Below are positions 34,074 to 44,181 of a stretch of 60,274 nucleotides of DNA, in pieces (position 1 is the stretch's first letter; each line of letters opens with the position of its first letter). The stretch comes from Alphaproteobacteria bacterium (GTDB lineage: Bacteria; Pseudomonadota; Alphaproteobacteria; CADEGL01): assembly GCA_026400755.1 (NCBI GenBank), contig JAPLOM010000005.1:1-60274 (forward strand), in the 5' to 3' direction. Under the pieces are notes generated by a model that was not told the DNA's origin, searched no databases, and was given only the letters and a program-made list of their open reading frames with translations. The translations under genes were made by a program, and so were the position numbers.

Positions 34074-37000
34074 TCAAGGCGCGTGGGTGTCCATCAACCC
34101 ATTGGGAATCATCATGAAATTTGGACCATCCGTCCACACCAGGGCACATTCGACCGGCCGACCCGGATAGATTTGCCGCAACAGCGCCCGATAGCAGGCC
34201 ATCTGGCGCAGATAGAGGGGCGAGACGTCCTCCACCCGTTTGGGCGGCGGACGATTCGTCTTGTAGTCGGCGATCAGGATGCCGGACGCATCGACAATCA
34301 ACCGGTCGACCTGACCGGCAATGACCGTCTCATTCACCCGGCCGATGATCGGCACCTCGGCGCGCGAGCCGGGTCCGAAGAGACGCGCAAAGCCGGGCGC
34401 ATCGAGCAGGCGCAGCGCCTCCTGCGCCAGCGAAGCGCGCGCCGCTTCATCGAGGCCGAGGCCACCTTGCGCCAAGTAGCGCCGGGCGGCGGAAACGCGC
34501 GCGGCGGGCTCCAGGTCCGGCAAAGTTTGCAGCAAACGGTGGATGATCAGACCACGGCGGAAGCGCGCGCCGTCGTCGCCGGCGAGCGGCGATTGCACCG
34601 CAGGCTCGTCCGCGGACGGGCGCGAAGGCGCGAGCGGGCGCGACGGGATCGGCTCTGGTGGCGGCGGATGGGCGATCCATGCGGGCATGGGTTCGGCCGA
34701 TCTCGCCACGGATGCGGCGCGCGCAGCACCTTCCGGCTTGGCGCTTTGCGGATTGACCAGGCGCAAACCTGCTCCTTCCGGAAATTCCACTTCCTCCGCC
34801 ACGGGCGCCAAGCCAGCGCGGATCAGTTCGTACCAGTTGCCGGATGGTGGCGCCTTTCCACCGCGCCAACCGGCGACATACAGGCGGTCTTCGGCGCGCG
34901 TCATGGCGACATAAAGCAGACGCCGGTATTCACGGTCGCGCTCGGTTCGCGAGGTTGCGCGCATCGTGGCGCTGAACGGGTCTTCCAGCGCCTTCCGTGG
35001 CGGCCATAGCAGAAGCCCGTCCGGCCACAGAAGCGCCTCGTCCTGTGTCGGCGGCTGCAACGTATCGGGCAGAAAGACGATGGGCGCCTGCAACCCCTTG
35101 GCGCCGTGCACGGTCATCACACGCACGGCCCCCTCCGCGCGATCCAGTTCGCGTTTGATCTCGGCCGCGCCCGCACGCACCCAATGGAGGAACCCTTGCA
35201 GCGAAGGCGGCGAAACCCGCTCGTAGCTCAACGAAAGCGACAGGAATTCCTCGATCGGATCGGCGGCTTCGGTGCCCAGCCGCGCCAGCAGCTTTTTCCG
35301 CCCGCCGCGGTTGAGCAGGTCGGCATACAACTCATAGGGCCGCACGAAATCGACTCGGGCGCGTAGCTTCGCAAGGAAATCGTAGGCGTCGTGGAACGAC
35401 ACGCGCTCTCCGGTGCGCGCCTGCAAGCTGTCCCACAGCTTTCCGTCGCGACCGTGGGCAAGGTCGAACAAATCCTCCTCGCTCAAGCCGATCAATGGCC
35501 CCTTGAGCACAGTGGCCAAAGTCAGATCGTCATCGGGTAGGAGCAACGTCTCGCCCAGCGCGATCAAATCCATGACCGCGAGCTGCTCGGCCAGCACCAT
35601 GCGGTCGACGCCCGCGACGGGAACGTCGAGGGCTTTCAACTCGCGCACCAGCTCCTCGACGAAATCGCCGCGCCGCCGCACCAAGACCAAGATGTCGCCG
35701 GCCTGGATGCGGCGCGCTTTCGAATCGAGCCAAGCCGCGTCGCCGGGCTTGGCGTCCTCCGTGATCCAATCTCGGACGCGCCGCGCGATCGTGCGCGCGA
35801 CGCGCAGGCGCGGCACGGGTGGCGCCGGGCGGCTGACCGGCAGCGCCCAGGGCGTCATCTCCGTGCCGTCCACGGGTTCGGCGATGGGCCAAACCTCCAC
35901 AAGGCCCGCCTGGCCTTTGCGATTCGCCTCGTGGTGAACCACCTCGCCTTCAGGCACGACGCCATCCTTGGCCACATCGCGCGCGAAGACCGCATCGACC
36001 GCGTGCAGCACTGCCGCGGTCGAGCGGAAGGATAGATCGAGCGCGACCGATGCCCAGTCCAGGTCGGCCGCATGGGCCGCCGTCTCCAGCGCCTCGCGCG
36101 TGGCGGCGAAGCGCGCGGGGTCGGCGCGCTGGAAGCTGAAGATCGACTGCTTGGGATCGCCGACGGCGAAGACGGTGCGCGCCACCTCGCGCGCGCCGGC
36201 ACCCGCGAAGAACTCAGCAGCCAGCGCGGTCACGACGGCCCATTGCTCCGGATTCGTGTCCTGCGCTTCGTCCACCAGGATATGGTCGAGACCGCCGTCC
36301 AGTTTGTAGAGCACCCAGGGAGCCGAGCCCGGCCGTTCGAGCAGCTCGACCGCGGCCAGGATCAGATCGTCATAGTCGAGCGCGCCGATGGCGCGCTTGC
36401 GCCGCTCGTAACGGTCGAGGATGGCCTCGGCCAGCGTCAATACGGCCTCGGTCGCGCGCAACGTGGCGGCGGCCTTGCGGCGCTCCATCACGCGCGCGAG
36501 CCGCGCGGCCTCTTCCTGCAGAACGTCGCCCGTCTCGGCCCACGCGGCCAGCGCATCCTTGGTGGCCAGGCGGGCGCGCGGCTGATGCTCCTTGGTCAGA
36601 AACGCAGCCACGCATTCCTCGAAGCGGCCGCCGCGGCTATCGGCCGCGCAGGCAAGCCACGCCGAGAGGAATACCGAACGCTCCTTGTCCGTCTTGCCGC
36701 CATGCGCCAGCGCCTCGGCGGCCCGCTTGAGCTTGGTCGCGTCGAACGCGCCGTCAGCGACCGCGTCCGCCGTGACCCTTTCCATCGTGGCGCCGGGGTC
36801 GACATCCAGGCGCGAGGCCAGCGCCTTCACGATTCCTTCGACGCCGCGCTTCGCGGACAGCAAGCGCTGGAGCCGCCCACGCTCGCGGATCAGCGCGGCC
36901 ATCAATTCGCCGAAGCGGCCCTCGTCCACCAGGGTAGTGACGCGCGCCAGCGCGTCTCGCAGGGGTGCGGGCCCGCCGCCGTCCCATCGCGCCGCCTGCA

Positions 37001-37472
37001 ATACCTCCTCGCGCGCCGCGTGCAGCAGCTCCTCGGCCGTGCGTTCTTCGGCCAGCTTGAAGTGCGGCGGAATGCCGGCCTCAAGCGGGAAGCGCGCGAC
37101 GAGCGATTGGCAGAAGGCGTGGATGGTCATGATCTTGAGGCCGCCCGGTGCGTCCAGCACGGCGGCGAACAGGCGGCGCGCGCGGTCGATCTGGCCTTCG
37201 CGCGCGGCTTCGCCCATCAGCTCGCCCAGCGCGGCGGCCAGCTTCTCCTGCGGCATCACCGCCCATTCGGCGAGACGGTCGTGCAGGCGGTTCGACATCT
37301 CCGCCGCCGCCGCCCGGGTGAAGGTGAGGCACAGGATGCGCGCAGGGAGCGTGCCGGCCAGCATCGCGCGCAGGACGCGATCGGTCAGGACCTTGGTCTT
37401 GCCGGTGCCGGCCGAGGCCGACACCCAGGCCGATTGGCGCGGATCGGCCGCGCGCTGCTGCGATGCGGTCAC
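34074..37472 (-). CDS. addA: Double-strand break repair helicase-nuclease AddA
   Basis: A 1132-residue UvrD-type helicase with a C-terminal nuclease. With AddB it resects double-strand breaks for RecA, replacing RecBCD in this class. Walker A is WVSASAGTGKTKVLTDRVL near residue 25; Walker B and motif II are HILVDEAQDTNPEQW; motif III is AVGDPKQSIFSFQRAD. The RecB-type nuclease motif is ILIADYKTNRPP at the C-terminus, with the catalytic Asp and Lys present. GTG at 37472 overlaps the addB stop (GTGA), so the subunits are translated together. Confidence 0.95.
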   Translation of the reverse strand: MTASQQRAADPRQSAWVSASAGTGKTKVLTDRVLRAMLAGTLPARILCLTFTRAAAAEMSNRLHDRLAEWAVMPQEKLAAALGELMGEAAREGQIDRARRLFAAVLDAPGGLKIMTIHAFCQSLVARFPLEAGIPPHFKLAEERTAEELLHAAREEVLQAARWDGGGPAPLRDALARVTTLVDEGRFGELMAALIRERGRLQRLLSAKRGVEGIVKALASRLDVDPGATMERVTADAVADGAFDATKLKRAAEALAHGGKTDKERSVFLSAWLACAADSRGGRFEECVAAFLTKEHQPRARLATKDALAAWAETGDVLQEEAARLARVMERRKAAATLRATEAVLTLAEAILDRYERRKRAIGALDYDDLILAAVELLERPGSAPWVLYKLDGGLDHILVDEAQDTNPEQWAVVTALAAEFFAGAGAREVARTVFAVGDPKQSIFSFQRADPARFAATREALETAAHAADLDWASVALDLSFRSTAAVLHAVDAVFARDVAKDGVVPEGEVVHHEANRKGQAGLVEVWPIAEPVDGTEMTPWALPVSRPAPPVPRLRVARTIARRVRDWITEDAKPGDAAWLDSKARRIQAGDILVLVRRRGDFVEELVRELKALDVPVAGVDRMVLAEQLAVMDLIALGETLLLPDDDLTLATVLKGPLIGLSEEDLFDLAHGRDGKLWDSLQARTGERVSFHDAYDFLAKLRARVDFVRPYELYADLLNRGGRKKLLARLGTEAADPIEEFLSLSLSYERVSPPSLQGFLHWVRAGAAEIKRELDRAEGAVRVMTVHGAKGLQAPIVFLPDTLQPPTQDEALLWPDGLLLWPPRKALEDPFSATMRATSRTERDREYRRLLYVAMTRAEDRLYVAGWRGGKAPPSGNWYELIRAGLAPVAEEVEFPEGAGLRLVNPQSAKPEGAARAASVARSAEPMPAWIAHPPPPEPIPSRPLAPSRPSADEPAVQSPLAGDDGARFRRGLIIHRLLQTLPDLEPAARVSAARRYLAQGGLGLDEAARASLAQEALRLLDAPGFARLFGPGSRAEVPIIGRVNETVIAGQVDRLIVDASGILIADYKTNRPPPKRVEDVSPLYLRQMACYRALLRQIYPGRPVECALVWTDGPNFMMIPNGLMDTHAP

Positions 37473-40441
37473 TCGCCCTCCTCCACCGCCCATTCCTTGA
37501 CGCGCACCAGATGGGCGTAATCGTCATAGGGAACGGGCCGATCCGGGTCCGGATGGGCGGCATAGGGCTGGGCCGGATCGTCGAAGGCCGCTACCAACGC
37601 GCTCAATCCCGTTAGCGCTTCGGCGGCGGACATCATCGGGTCGCCGTCGAGCGGCCTGATCTCGCCCGCCGGATCGCGCCCCGTCAGGCGCCAATAGGCC
37701 AGTTCCGCGACCATGCCTTCGGGCACGCCTTCGAAACCGCCCGCGCTCGCGATCAAGGCTTCGAGCGGAAGCTGCGGTTCGATTCCAGCTGCCACGTCCG
37801 CCGCGCGCGGCACGCCACCCGTCTTGTAGTCGATGACCACCAAACCGCCGTCCGGCAACCGGTCGATGCGGTCGGCGCGCGCGCGCAACACGAATTTTCC
37901 AGCCGGGGCATCGATCTCGATCCGCCCGCTCACCTCCGTCGCCAAGGTGCGCACGCCAGGCAGAGCCGCGGCTTCGACGAACCAGCGCGCCACGCGCTCG
38001 AAGCGCGGCCACCAGAACGCCGCGACGCCGGGCCGCTCCAGCGCGGCGCCGAAGGCGGCACGCCCGGCGACGAGAAGCTTCTCCAGCGCATTCTCCGGCA
38101 TGCCGTTGGGATAGGCCTTGAGGAACTCGTGCAGCGCCTTGTGAAGGATCGTGCCGCGCTCGGCCGCGCCGGGATCGGCATCGATGGGATCAAGCGGTTT
38201 CAGCGCGAGGATGTGGCGCGCATAGATCGCATACGGATTGCGCATCCAAGTTCCGATCTCGGTCAGGCGCAATTCGCGCGGCCGCGCGGCGACAGGCGGG
38301 CGCGGCTCCGGCCGCGTGGCCCGCACACCCGCTTCGGCGGACGCATCGAGCGCGCGCTGCCACGCGCTCCACCGCGAATCGCCCCAGGCGCCCTGCGCCA
38401 CCATGCCGTCGAGCAAGCCCGCGCCCTTCAGCACGGTGCCGAGGCGCAGGAGCCAGCGCGAGGGAACAGTCGGCGCACCCTCGGCGCGCGCCGCACGGGT
38501 CAGCACCACCTCGGCGCCCGAAGCGGCCTGGACGAAATCATGCGCCGACTGGCCGATGCGCCGCTCGGGCTCCGGCAGACCGAAGTCGGACTGCATGGGC
38601 CGGCTCATCCACGGATCGGACGCAGCCAGGCGGGGCCATATGCCTTCGTTCAACCCGCCCAGCACCATAAGATCGGCCGACTGCAGCCGCGCCTCGATCG
38701 GTCCCCAAATATGCAGACGCGGATGGCGGCCATAGCGCGGCCGCACGACTGTGCCGTCCAACAACGCGCCCAGCACGGCGGCATAGACTTCGCCGGCCTC
38801 GTCCGGCAACAGGGACGCCGAGGCATGAAGCTCGGCCACGAAGCGCGCCGCGGCCTCGCCATCGTCACCCGCCCACAATCGATCGGCGCCGCTTTTCTCG
38901 TGCGAAGCGGCTAGCGCCTCGGCGGCCTGCACATGGACGGTCAGCGCGGCGTCAAAGGCTACATCGCTGCGCGACAGAATCTCCACGAACGGCACCACGA
39001 GGCGCGCGATCCGGTCGACGAAGCCTTCCAGCCGCTTGCGCTCCGCCGCCTTTACGGGCGCGTCGGTCAGCGCCGCCCGCACGCCAGCCAGGCCCGCCGC
39101 CGGGCGCGGGCCGCGCAGGACGGCTGTTTCGAGCGCGCGCGCATGCGCACGAAACGCGCCGGGATCGAGGCCGCCCGCGGCCAACGGGTGCTTCAACAAA
39201 GCCAGCAACGGCACGGGCGCGAAACGATCAGCCACGGCCGCTGCGAAGAGGCGCAGGAACGTGCCGGACGGCGTCGCCGCCAGCGGCATGCCCGCGGAAT
39301 CGTCGACCTCGATCTCCCAGCGGCGCAACTCCGCCGCGACGCGACGCGCCAGTTCGCGGTCGGGCGTGACCAGGGCCGCGGTCTTGCCCGGCGTCTCCAA
39401 CGCGTGGCGCAGGTGCAGCGCGATGACGCCGGCTTCCTCCATCGGACCCGGACAATCGATGCGCTCAAGCCCATCAAGCGCGGCCGGCGAAATCGTGCCC
39501 TCGGCTTGGCGCCAAGCCTCGCTCGTGGCGGCGGGCCGCATGGTCTCGGTCAACAGCGGACCCCGCGTAAGCATTTTCAGATCGTGCCAAGGCATCACGC
39601 GGTCTCGTGGCACCTCGAGCCGTTCGAGCAGAAAGCGAAGCGCGAACTGCGGATGGCTCGGCTCCAGCTTCTCCCAGCTTTCGCCGTCCATCGCCGTGTC
39701 GAGGCCGGGCAGGACGATGCGGCCCTGGGGCAGGCGCGCGATCACCGACAGAAGCTCCGCCGTCGCGGGGATGGAGCCGGTCGAACCGGCCGCGATCACC
39801 GGCTCATGCGGCGGCGCCTCGCGCCAACGCGCGGCCTGGGCTTCCAGCAACCGGTTGCGTCGCTGCGCCGGATCGAACGCGTTCTCCGCGTCCAGCACGG
39901 CCGGCCAGTGCTCGGTGACGATGCGCAGGAAGTCGAGCGTGACGCGCCAATGGGCCGCGTATTCAGCCGGCACCAGGCTTGCCAGCCGGTCGAAGCCCAG
40001 CCGCTCCGTCTCCACCCGATCGAGCAAGCGCGCCAATTCGGCGGCCAGGCGCAAGGCATGGTCGGCGCCGCGCTTCTGCCCCGTCGTGCGCCGCTCGAAC
40101 GTCTCGATCAGCCGCGCCAGCAAAAGCCGCCGCCGCATCTCGGGCAGCGCGGGCGGCAACTCGGCGCCCTCGAACCCTTCATCCTCGCTGGCGGTGAGCA
40201 AAAGATCGTCGGCATCCACGTCGCCCAGCGGCGTCAAGCGCGGCAGCAGCAAAGCGGCGCCCTCGCTTTGGCGCAAGAATGCTTCCGAAAGCGTGCGCAC
40301 CGAACGCCGGGTCGGCAGAAAGATGCGGACTTGCGACAGAGCTTCCGGCTTGCCCGCGAACTCCGCCAAGAGACCTCTGGCAAGCGCGTCGAGAAACGGC
40401 ACGCCGGCCGGAATGGAAAAGACGTGCGGCGCGCGCGTCAT
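37469..40441 (-). CDS. addB: Double-strand break repair protein AddB
   Basis: A 990-residue partner of AddA, with an inactive helicase-like region and a second nuclease. The C-terminal nuclease motif GGLVVIDYKTGGVPRAADV carries the Asp and the Q/K-type lysine. The N-terminal part (RIFLPTRRSVRTLSEAF) matches alphaproteobacterial AddB, which lacks a clear Walker A. The ATG overlaps the stop of the nucleotidyltransferase gene (ATGA), and the stop overlaps addA, forming one chain of overlapping genes. Confidence 0.93.
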   Translation of the reverse strand: MTRAPHVFSIPAGVPFLDALARGLLAEFAGKPEALSQVRIFLPTRRSVRTLSEAFLRQSEGAALLLPRLTPLGDVDADDLLLTASEDEGFEGAELPPALPEMRRRLLLARLIETFERRTTGQKRGADHALRLAAELARLLDRVETERLGFDRLASLVPAEYAAHWRVTLDFLRIVTEHWPAVLDAENAFDPAQRRNRLLEAQAARWREAPPHEPVIAAGSTGSIPATAELLSVIARLPQGRIVLPGLDTAMDGESWEKLEPSHPQFALRFLLERLEVPRDRVMPWHDLKMLTRGPLLTETMRPAATSEAWRQAEGTISPAALDGLERIDCPGPMEEAGVIALHLRHALETPGKTAALVTPDRELARRVAAELRRWEIEVDDSAGMPLAATPSGTFLRLFAAAVADRFAPVPLLALLKHPLAAGGLDPGAFRAHARALETAVLRGPRPAAGLAGVRAALTDAPVKAAERKRLEGFVDRIARLVVPFVEILSRSDVAFDAALTVHVQAAEALAASHEKSGADRLWAGDDGEAAARFVAELHASASLLPDEAGEVYAAVLGALLDGTVVRPRYGRHPRLHIWGPIEARLQSADLMVLGGLNEGIWPRLAASDPWMSRPMQSDFGLPEPERRIGQSAHDFVQAASGAEVVLTRAARAEGAPTVPSRWLLRLGTVLKGAGLLDGMVAQGAWGDSRWSAWQRALDASAEAGVRATRPEPRPPVAARPRELRLTEIGTWMRNPYAIYARHILALKPLDPIDADPGAAERGTILHKALHEFLKAYPNGMPENALEKLLVAGRAAFGAALERPGVAAFWWPRFERVARWFVEAAALPGVRTLATEVSGRIEIDAPAGKFVLRARADRIDRLPDGGLVVIDYKTGGVPRAADVAAGIEPQLPLEALIASAGGFEGVPEGMVAELAYWRLTGRDPAGEIRPLDGDPMMSAAEALTGLSALVAAFDDPAQPYAAHPDPDRPVPYDDYAHLVRVKEWAVEEGE

Positions 40442-41157
40442 CCGCCTTGGCCGACCAGGGCGCGCTCGGCCGCCGCCAGCCCGTCCATGGTGCCGACATG
40501 GAGCCAGCCGCCGTCATGCGCCAGGCCGAACAACCGCCCGGCCGCATGCGCGCGGTCATAGAGCAGATTGAGCGAGAACGCGCCCGAAGGCGCATTCTCA
40601 AACAAGCGCGGGTGCAGGATCTGGACGCCCGCGAACACGAAGGGCGCCGACGGCGCCGAGCCGCGGCGTTCGAGTCTTCCATCGCCCGTCAGCGTGAAAT
40701 CGCCCACGCCGTCATAGCCGACCGCGCGCGCGACCGGCTGAACCAGGAGAAGCGCATCCATGCGGCCGCCGTCCCATGCTTCGGCCAGGCGTGCGAGCGC
40801 GGGTGTCTTGCCATCCAACCAGACGATGTCGGCATTGGCGGCAAAGAACGGCTCATCATCGAAATGGGAAATCGCCTTGGCGATGCCGCCGCCCGTCTCG
40901 AGCAATTCATCCTCGCGTGAGATGCTGATCGCGGGCTTCTCGCGCGTCGCCAGACGCGCTTCGATCTGCAGCGCCAGATGATGGACGTTGACGACGGCTT
41001 GGGATACGCCGGCGCGCGCCAGCGCATCGAGCGCCCGGTCCAGCATGGCGATGCCGCCGATGGGAACCAGCGGCTTGGGCAAGTGGTCGGTCAAGGGACG
41101 AAGGCGCACACCGCGCCCCGCGGCCAAGACCATGGCGCGTTCGATGCGGCCGGCCAT
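40438..41157 (-). CDS. murU: N-acetylmuramate 1-phosphate uridylyltransferase (MurU-like)
   Basis: A 239-residue nucleotidyltransferase. The signature AMVLAAGRGVRLRPLT with the PKPLVPIGG lysine is at the N-terminus, and the metal-binding aspartate is in ANADIVW. Together with the adjacent kinase it matches the AmgK-MurU peptidoglycan recycling pair described in Pseudomonas, which converts MurNAc to UDP-MurNAc while bypassing de novo synthesis. Start and stop overlap both neighbours by 1-4 bases. Specificity for MurNAc 1-phosphate is inferred from context. Confidence 0.87.
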   Translation of the reverse strand: MAGRIERAMVLAAGRGVRLRPLTDHLPKPLVPIGGIAMLDRALDALARAGVSQAVVNVHHLALQIEARLATREKPAISISREDELLETGGGIAKAISHFDDEPFFAANADIVWLDGKTPALARLAEAWDGGRMDALLLVQPVARAVGYDGVGDFTLTGDGRLERRGSAPSAPFVFAGVQILHPRLFENAPSGAFSLNLLYDRAHAAGRLFGLAHDGGWLHVGTMDGLAAAERALVGQGG

Positions 41158-42152
41158 CAACCCGCCGCCGCGGGCACGATGCGGCGTTCCGGCGGCAAAT
41201 GCCGGTCGAACCACGCGCACACAGGCGCGAGCGCAGGGTGCTTCAAGTCGCCTTCCAGCAGGCGCCAGACGCGCGGGATATGGCTCAGGTAGCGCGGCTT
41301 GCCGTCGCGCCGGCACAGGCGGGTGAAGATGCCGACGATCTTCGCGTTCCGCTGCGCACCCATGATGGCATAGGAGGCGCGGAAGGCGTCGTGGTCGAGT
41401 TTCGGGAATGCCGCCAAGTAACGCGCAAGCATGTCGCCGACCAAGCCTGGCGCCAGATCGCGGCGCGCATCCTCCAGCAGCGAAACCAGATCGTAGGAGG
41501 CCGGCCCGATCACGGCGTCCTGGAAATCGAGCAGGCCGCAGGCCGCGAACCCTGCGCGCCCGGCGACGACCATCAGATTGTCGACGTGGTAATCGCGCAA
41601 GACCAGCGTGTCCGGCACGCGGCGTGCGAGCGGCAACACCGCGCGCCACGCGGCGAGATACGATTCGCGCGCATCGTCGGTCACGGCCGCGCCGTCGACG
41701 GCAGGCATGTACCAATCGATCAAAAGCGCCGCCTCGGCCAGAAGCCGCGCATCGTCATAGGGCGGGACGCCCGACGCCATGGCATCCGCGCGGCGGTGGA
41801 GGTCAATCAGAAGATCGACGGCCATGGCATAGAGCGCACGCTCGTCGGCGCCGCGCGCCAGTTCGCGTGTGTAGGTGGCGTCACCCAGATCTTCCAAAAG
41901 CAAAAAGCCCGCGTCTTCGTCTTCGGCCAGAAGTCGGGGCGCGCTGTAGCCCATGGAAGCCAGGTGCCGCGCAACACGAGCGAAGGGGCGCACGTCCTCG
42001 TGCGCGGGCGGCGCGTCCATCAGCATGGCGCTGCCTTCCGGCAAATGAAGTCGCACATAACGCCGGAATGACGCATCGCCCGGCAGCTTTTCCCGCCGCG
42101 CGGCCTCCCAGCCGGCACCGGTCAGGAACGCATCGATCGCGGCATCACGCAT
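41157..42152 (-). CDS. amgK: Anomeric sugar kinase (AmgK-like aminoglycoside phosphotransferase fold)
   Basis: A 331-residue APH-fold kinase. The Brenner-type catalytic loop is LVLRDYHVDNLMV and the metal site GLLDFQDAVIGP, equivalent to HxDxxxxN and DFG. In the AmgK family the substrates are MurNAc and GlcNAc, phosphorylated at the anomeric carbon; antibiotic phosphorylation is not implied. The ATG at 42152 overlaps the tsaE stop by 8 bases. The order tsaE-amgK-murU-addB is conserved in alphaproteobacteria. Confidence 0.87.
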   Translation of the reverse strand: MRDAAIDAFLTGAGWEAARREKLPGDASFRRYVRLHLPEGSAMLMDAPPAHEDVRPFARVARHLASMGYSAPRLLAEDEDAGFLLLEDLGDATYTRELARGADERALYAMAVDLLIDLHRRADAMASGVPPYDDARLLAEAALLIDWYMPAVDGAAVTDDARESYLAAWRAVLPLARRVPDTLVLRDYHVDNLMVVAGRAGFAACGLLDFQDAVIGPASYDLVSLLEDARRDLAPGLVGDMLARYLAAFPKLDHDAFRASYAIMGAQRNAKIVGIFTRLCRRDGKPRYLSHIPRVWRLLEGDLKHPALAPVCAWFDRHLPPERRIVPAAAG

Positions 42153-42633
42153 GGGACACGCGCGAAACCAGGTCCGCCCACCGGCCGAAGCCCGACAGGG
42201 TGACGCGCCGTTCCTCCGGCGCATCGCCGTAGGTCAGCGCGATCTCCAGCCGGTCGGCGGGAACCGTACCGCCCAGACGGTCGGGCCATTCCACCAAGCT
42301 GATCCCATCGGCGAAGGCCTCGTCGATCCCAAGCTCGGCCGCGTCCTGCGGCCGCTCCAGCCGATAGAGATCAAAATGCCAGACGGCACCGCCTGGAAGC
42401 TCGTAGGTCTGGACCAAGGTGAATGTCGGGCTGGGCACGTCGAGTGCGCGGCCCGCACGCGCCGCGATGAAACCGCGCGCGAAGTGCGTCTTGCCGGTGC
42501 CAAGGTCGCCTTTGAGCAGGATGACGTCGCCCGGACGCACCAACGCGGCCACGGCGGCAGCCAGCCGGTCGGTCGCGGCGATGTCGGCCAGACGGAGTTT
42601 TTGTATTCGCGGCTCGTGACCGCTGGTCGCCAT
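42145..42633 (-). CDS. tsaE: tRNA threonylcarbamoyladenosine biosynthesis ATPase TsaE
   Basis: A 162-residue P-loop ATPase needed with TsaB and TsaD for t6A37 of ANN-reading tRNAs. Walker A is LLKGDLGTGKTHFARGF; the family motifs SPTFTLVQTY, HFDLYRL and LVEWPDR follow. The ATG at 42633 has GGGGAG 5 bases upstream, better than the in-frame start at 42699. It starts the five-gene chain tsaE-amgK-murU-addB-addA. Confidence 0.93.
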   Translation of the reverse strand: MATSGHEPRIQKLRLADIAATDRLAAAVAALVRPGDVILLKGDLGTGKTHFARGFIAARAGRALDVPSPTFTLVQTYELPGGAVWHFDLYRLERPQDAAELGIDEAFADGISLVEWPDRLGGTVPADRLEIALTYGDAPEERRVTLSGFGRWADLVSRVSHA

Positions 42634-42759
42634 GGGCGCTCCCCGCGTCGCGGGCGCCGACGGGGTGATGGAATCGAGGCGGGCGGTCATGCGGCGCACG
42701 GTGCGGCGTTCATCTTCCGCCCCCGACGAATCGTGTCAAGGGCGGCCGGCCGCACGCCG

Positions 42760-44058
<1,299 letters not shown>

Positions 44059-44181
44059 TCAGCTCCAGCGGGTCTATTCTGCGTGGGGGTCGCGACGGGG
44101 CGGCGAATGTGCCGCGCGAGACCGCGAGGCCGTATACCAGCCCCATCTTCCGGGGGCAACCAAGAAGGCGTTCGAACGGGC

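Noticed and set aside
42734-42753. Promoter or terminator between ahcY and tsaE (TTGACA and the palindrome GCGGCCGGCCGC)
   Set aside because: No acceptable -10 at 17 bases and no T-run after the palindrome; both may be chance in GC-rich sequence.
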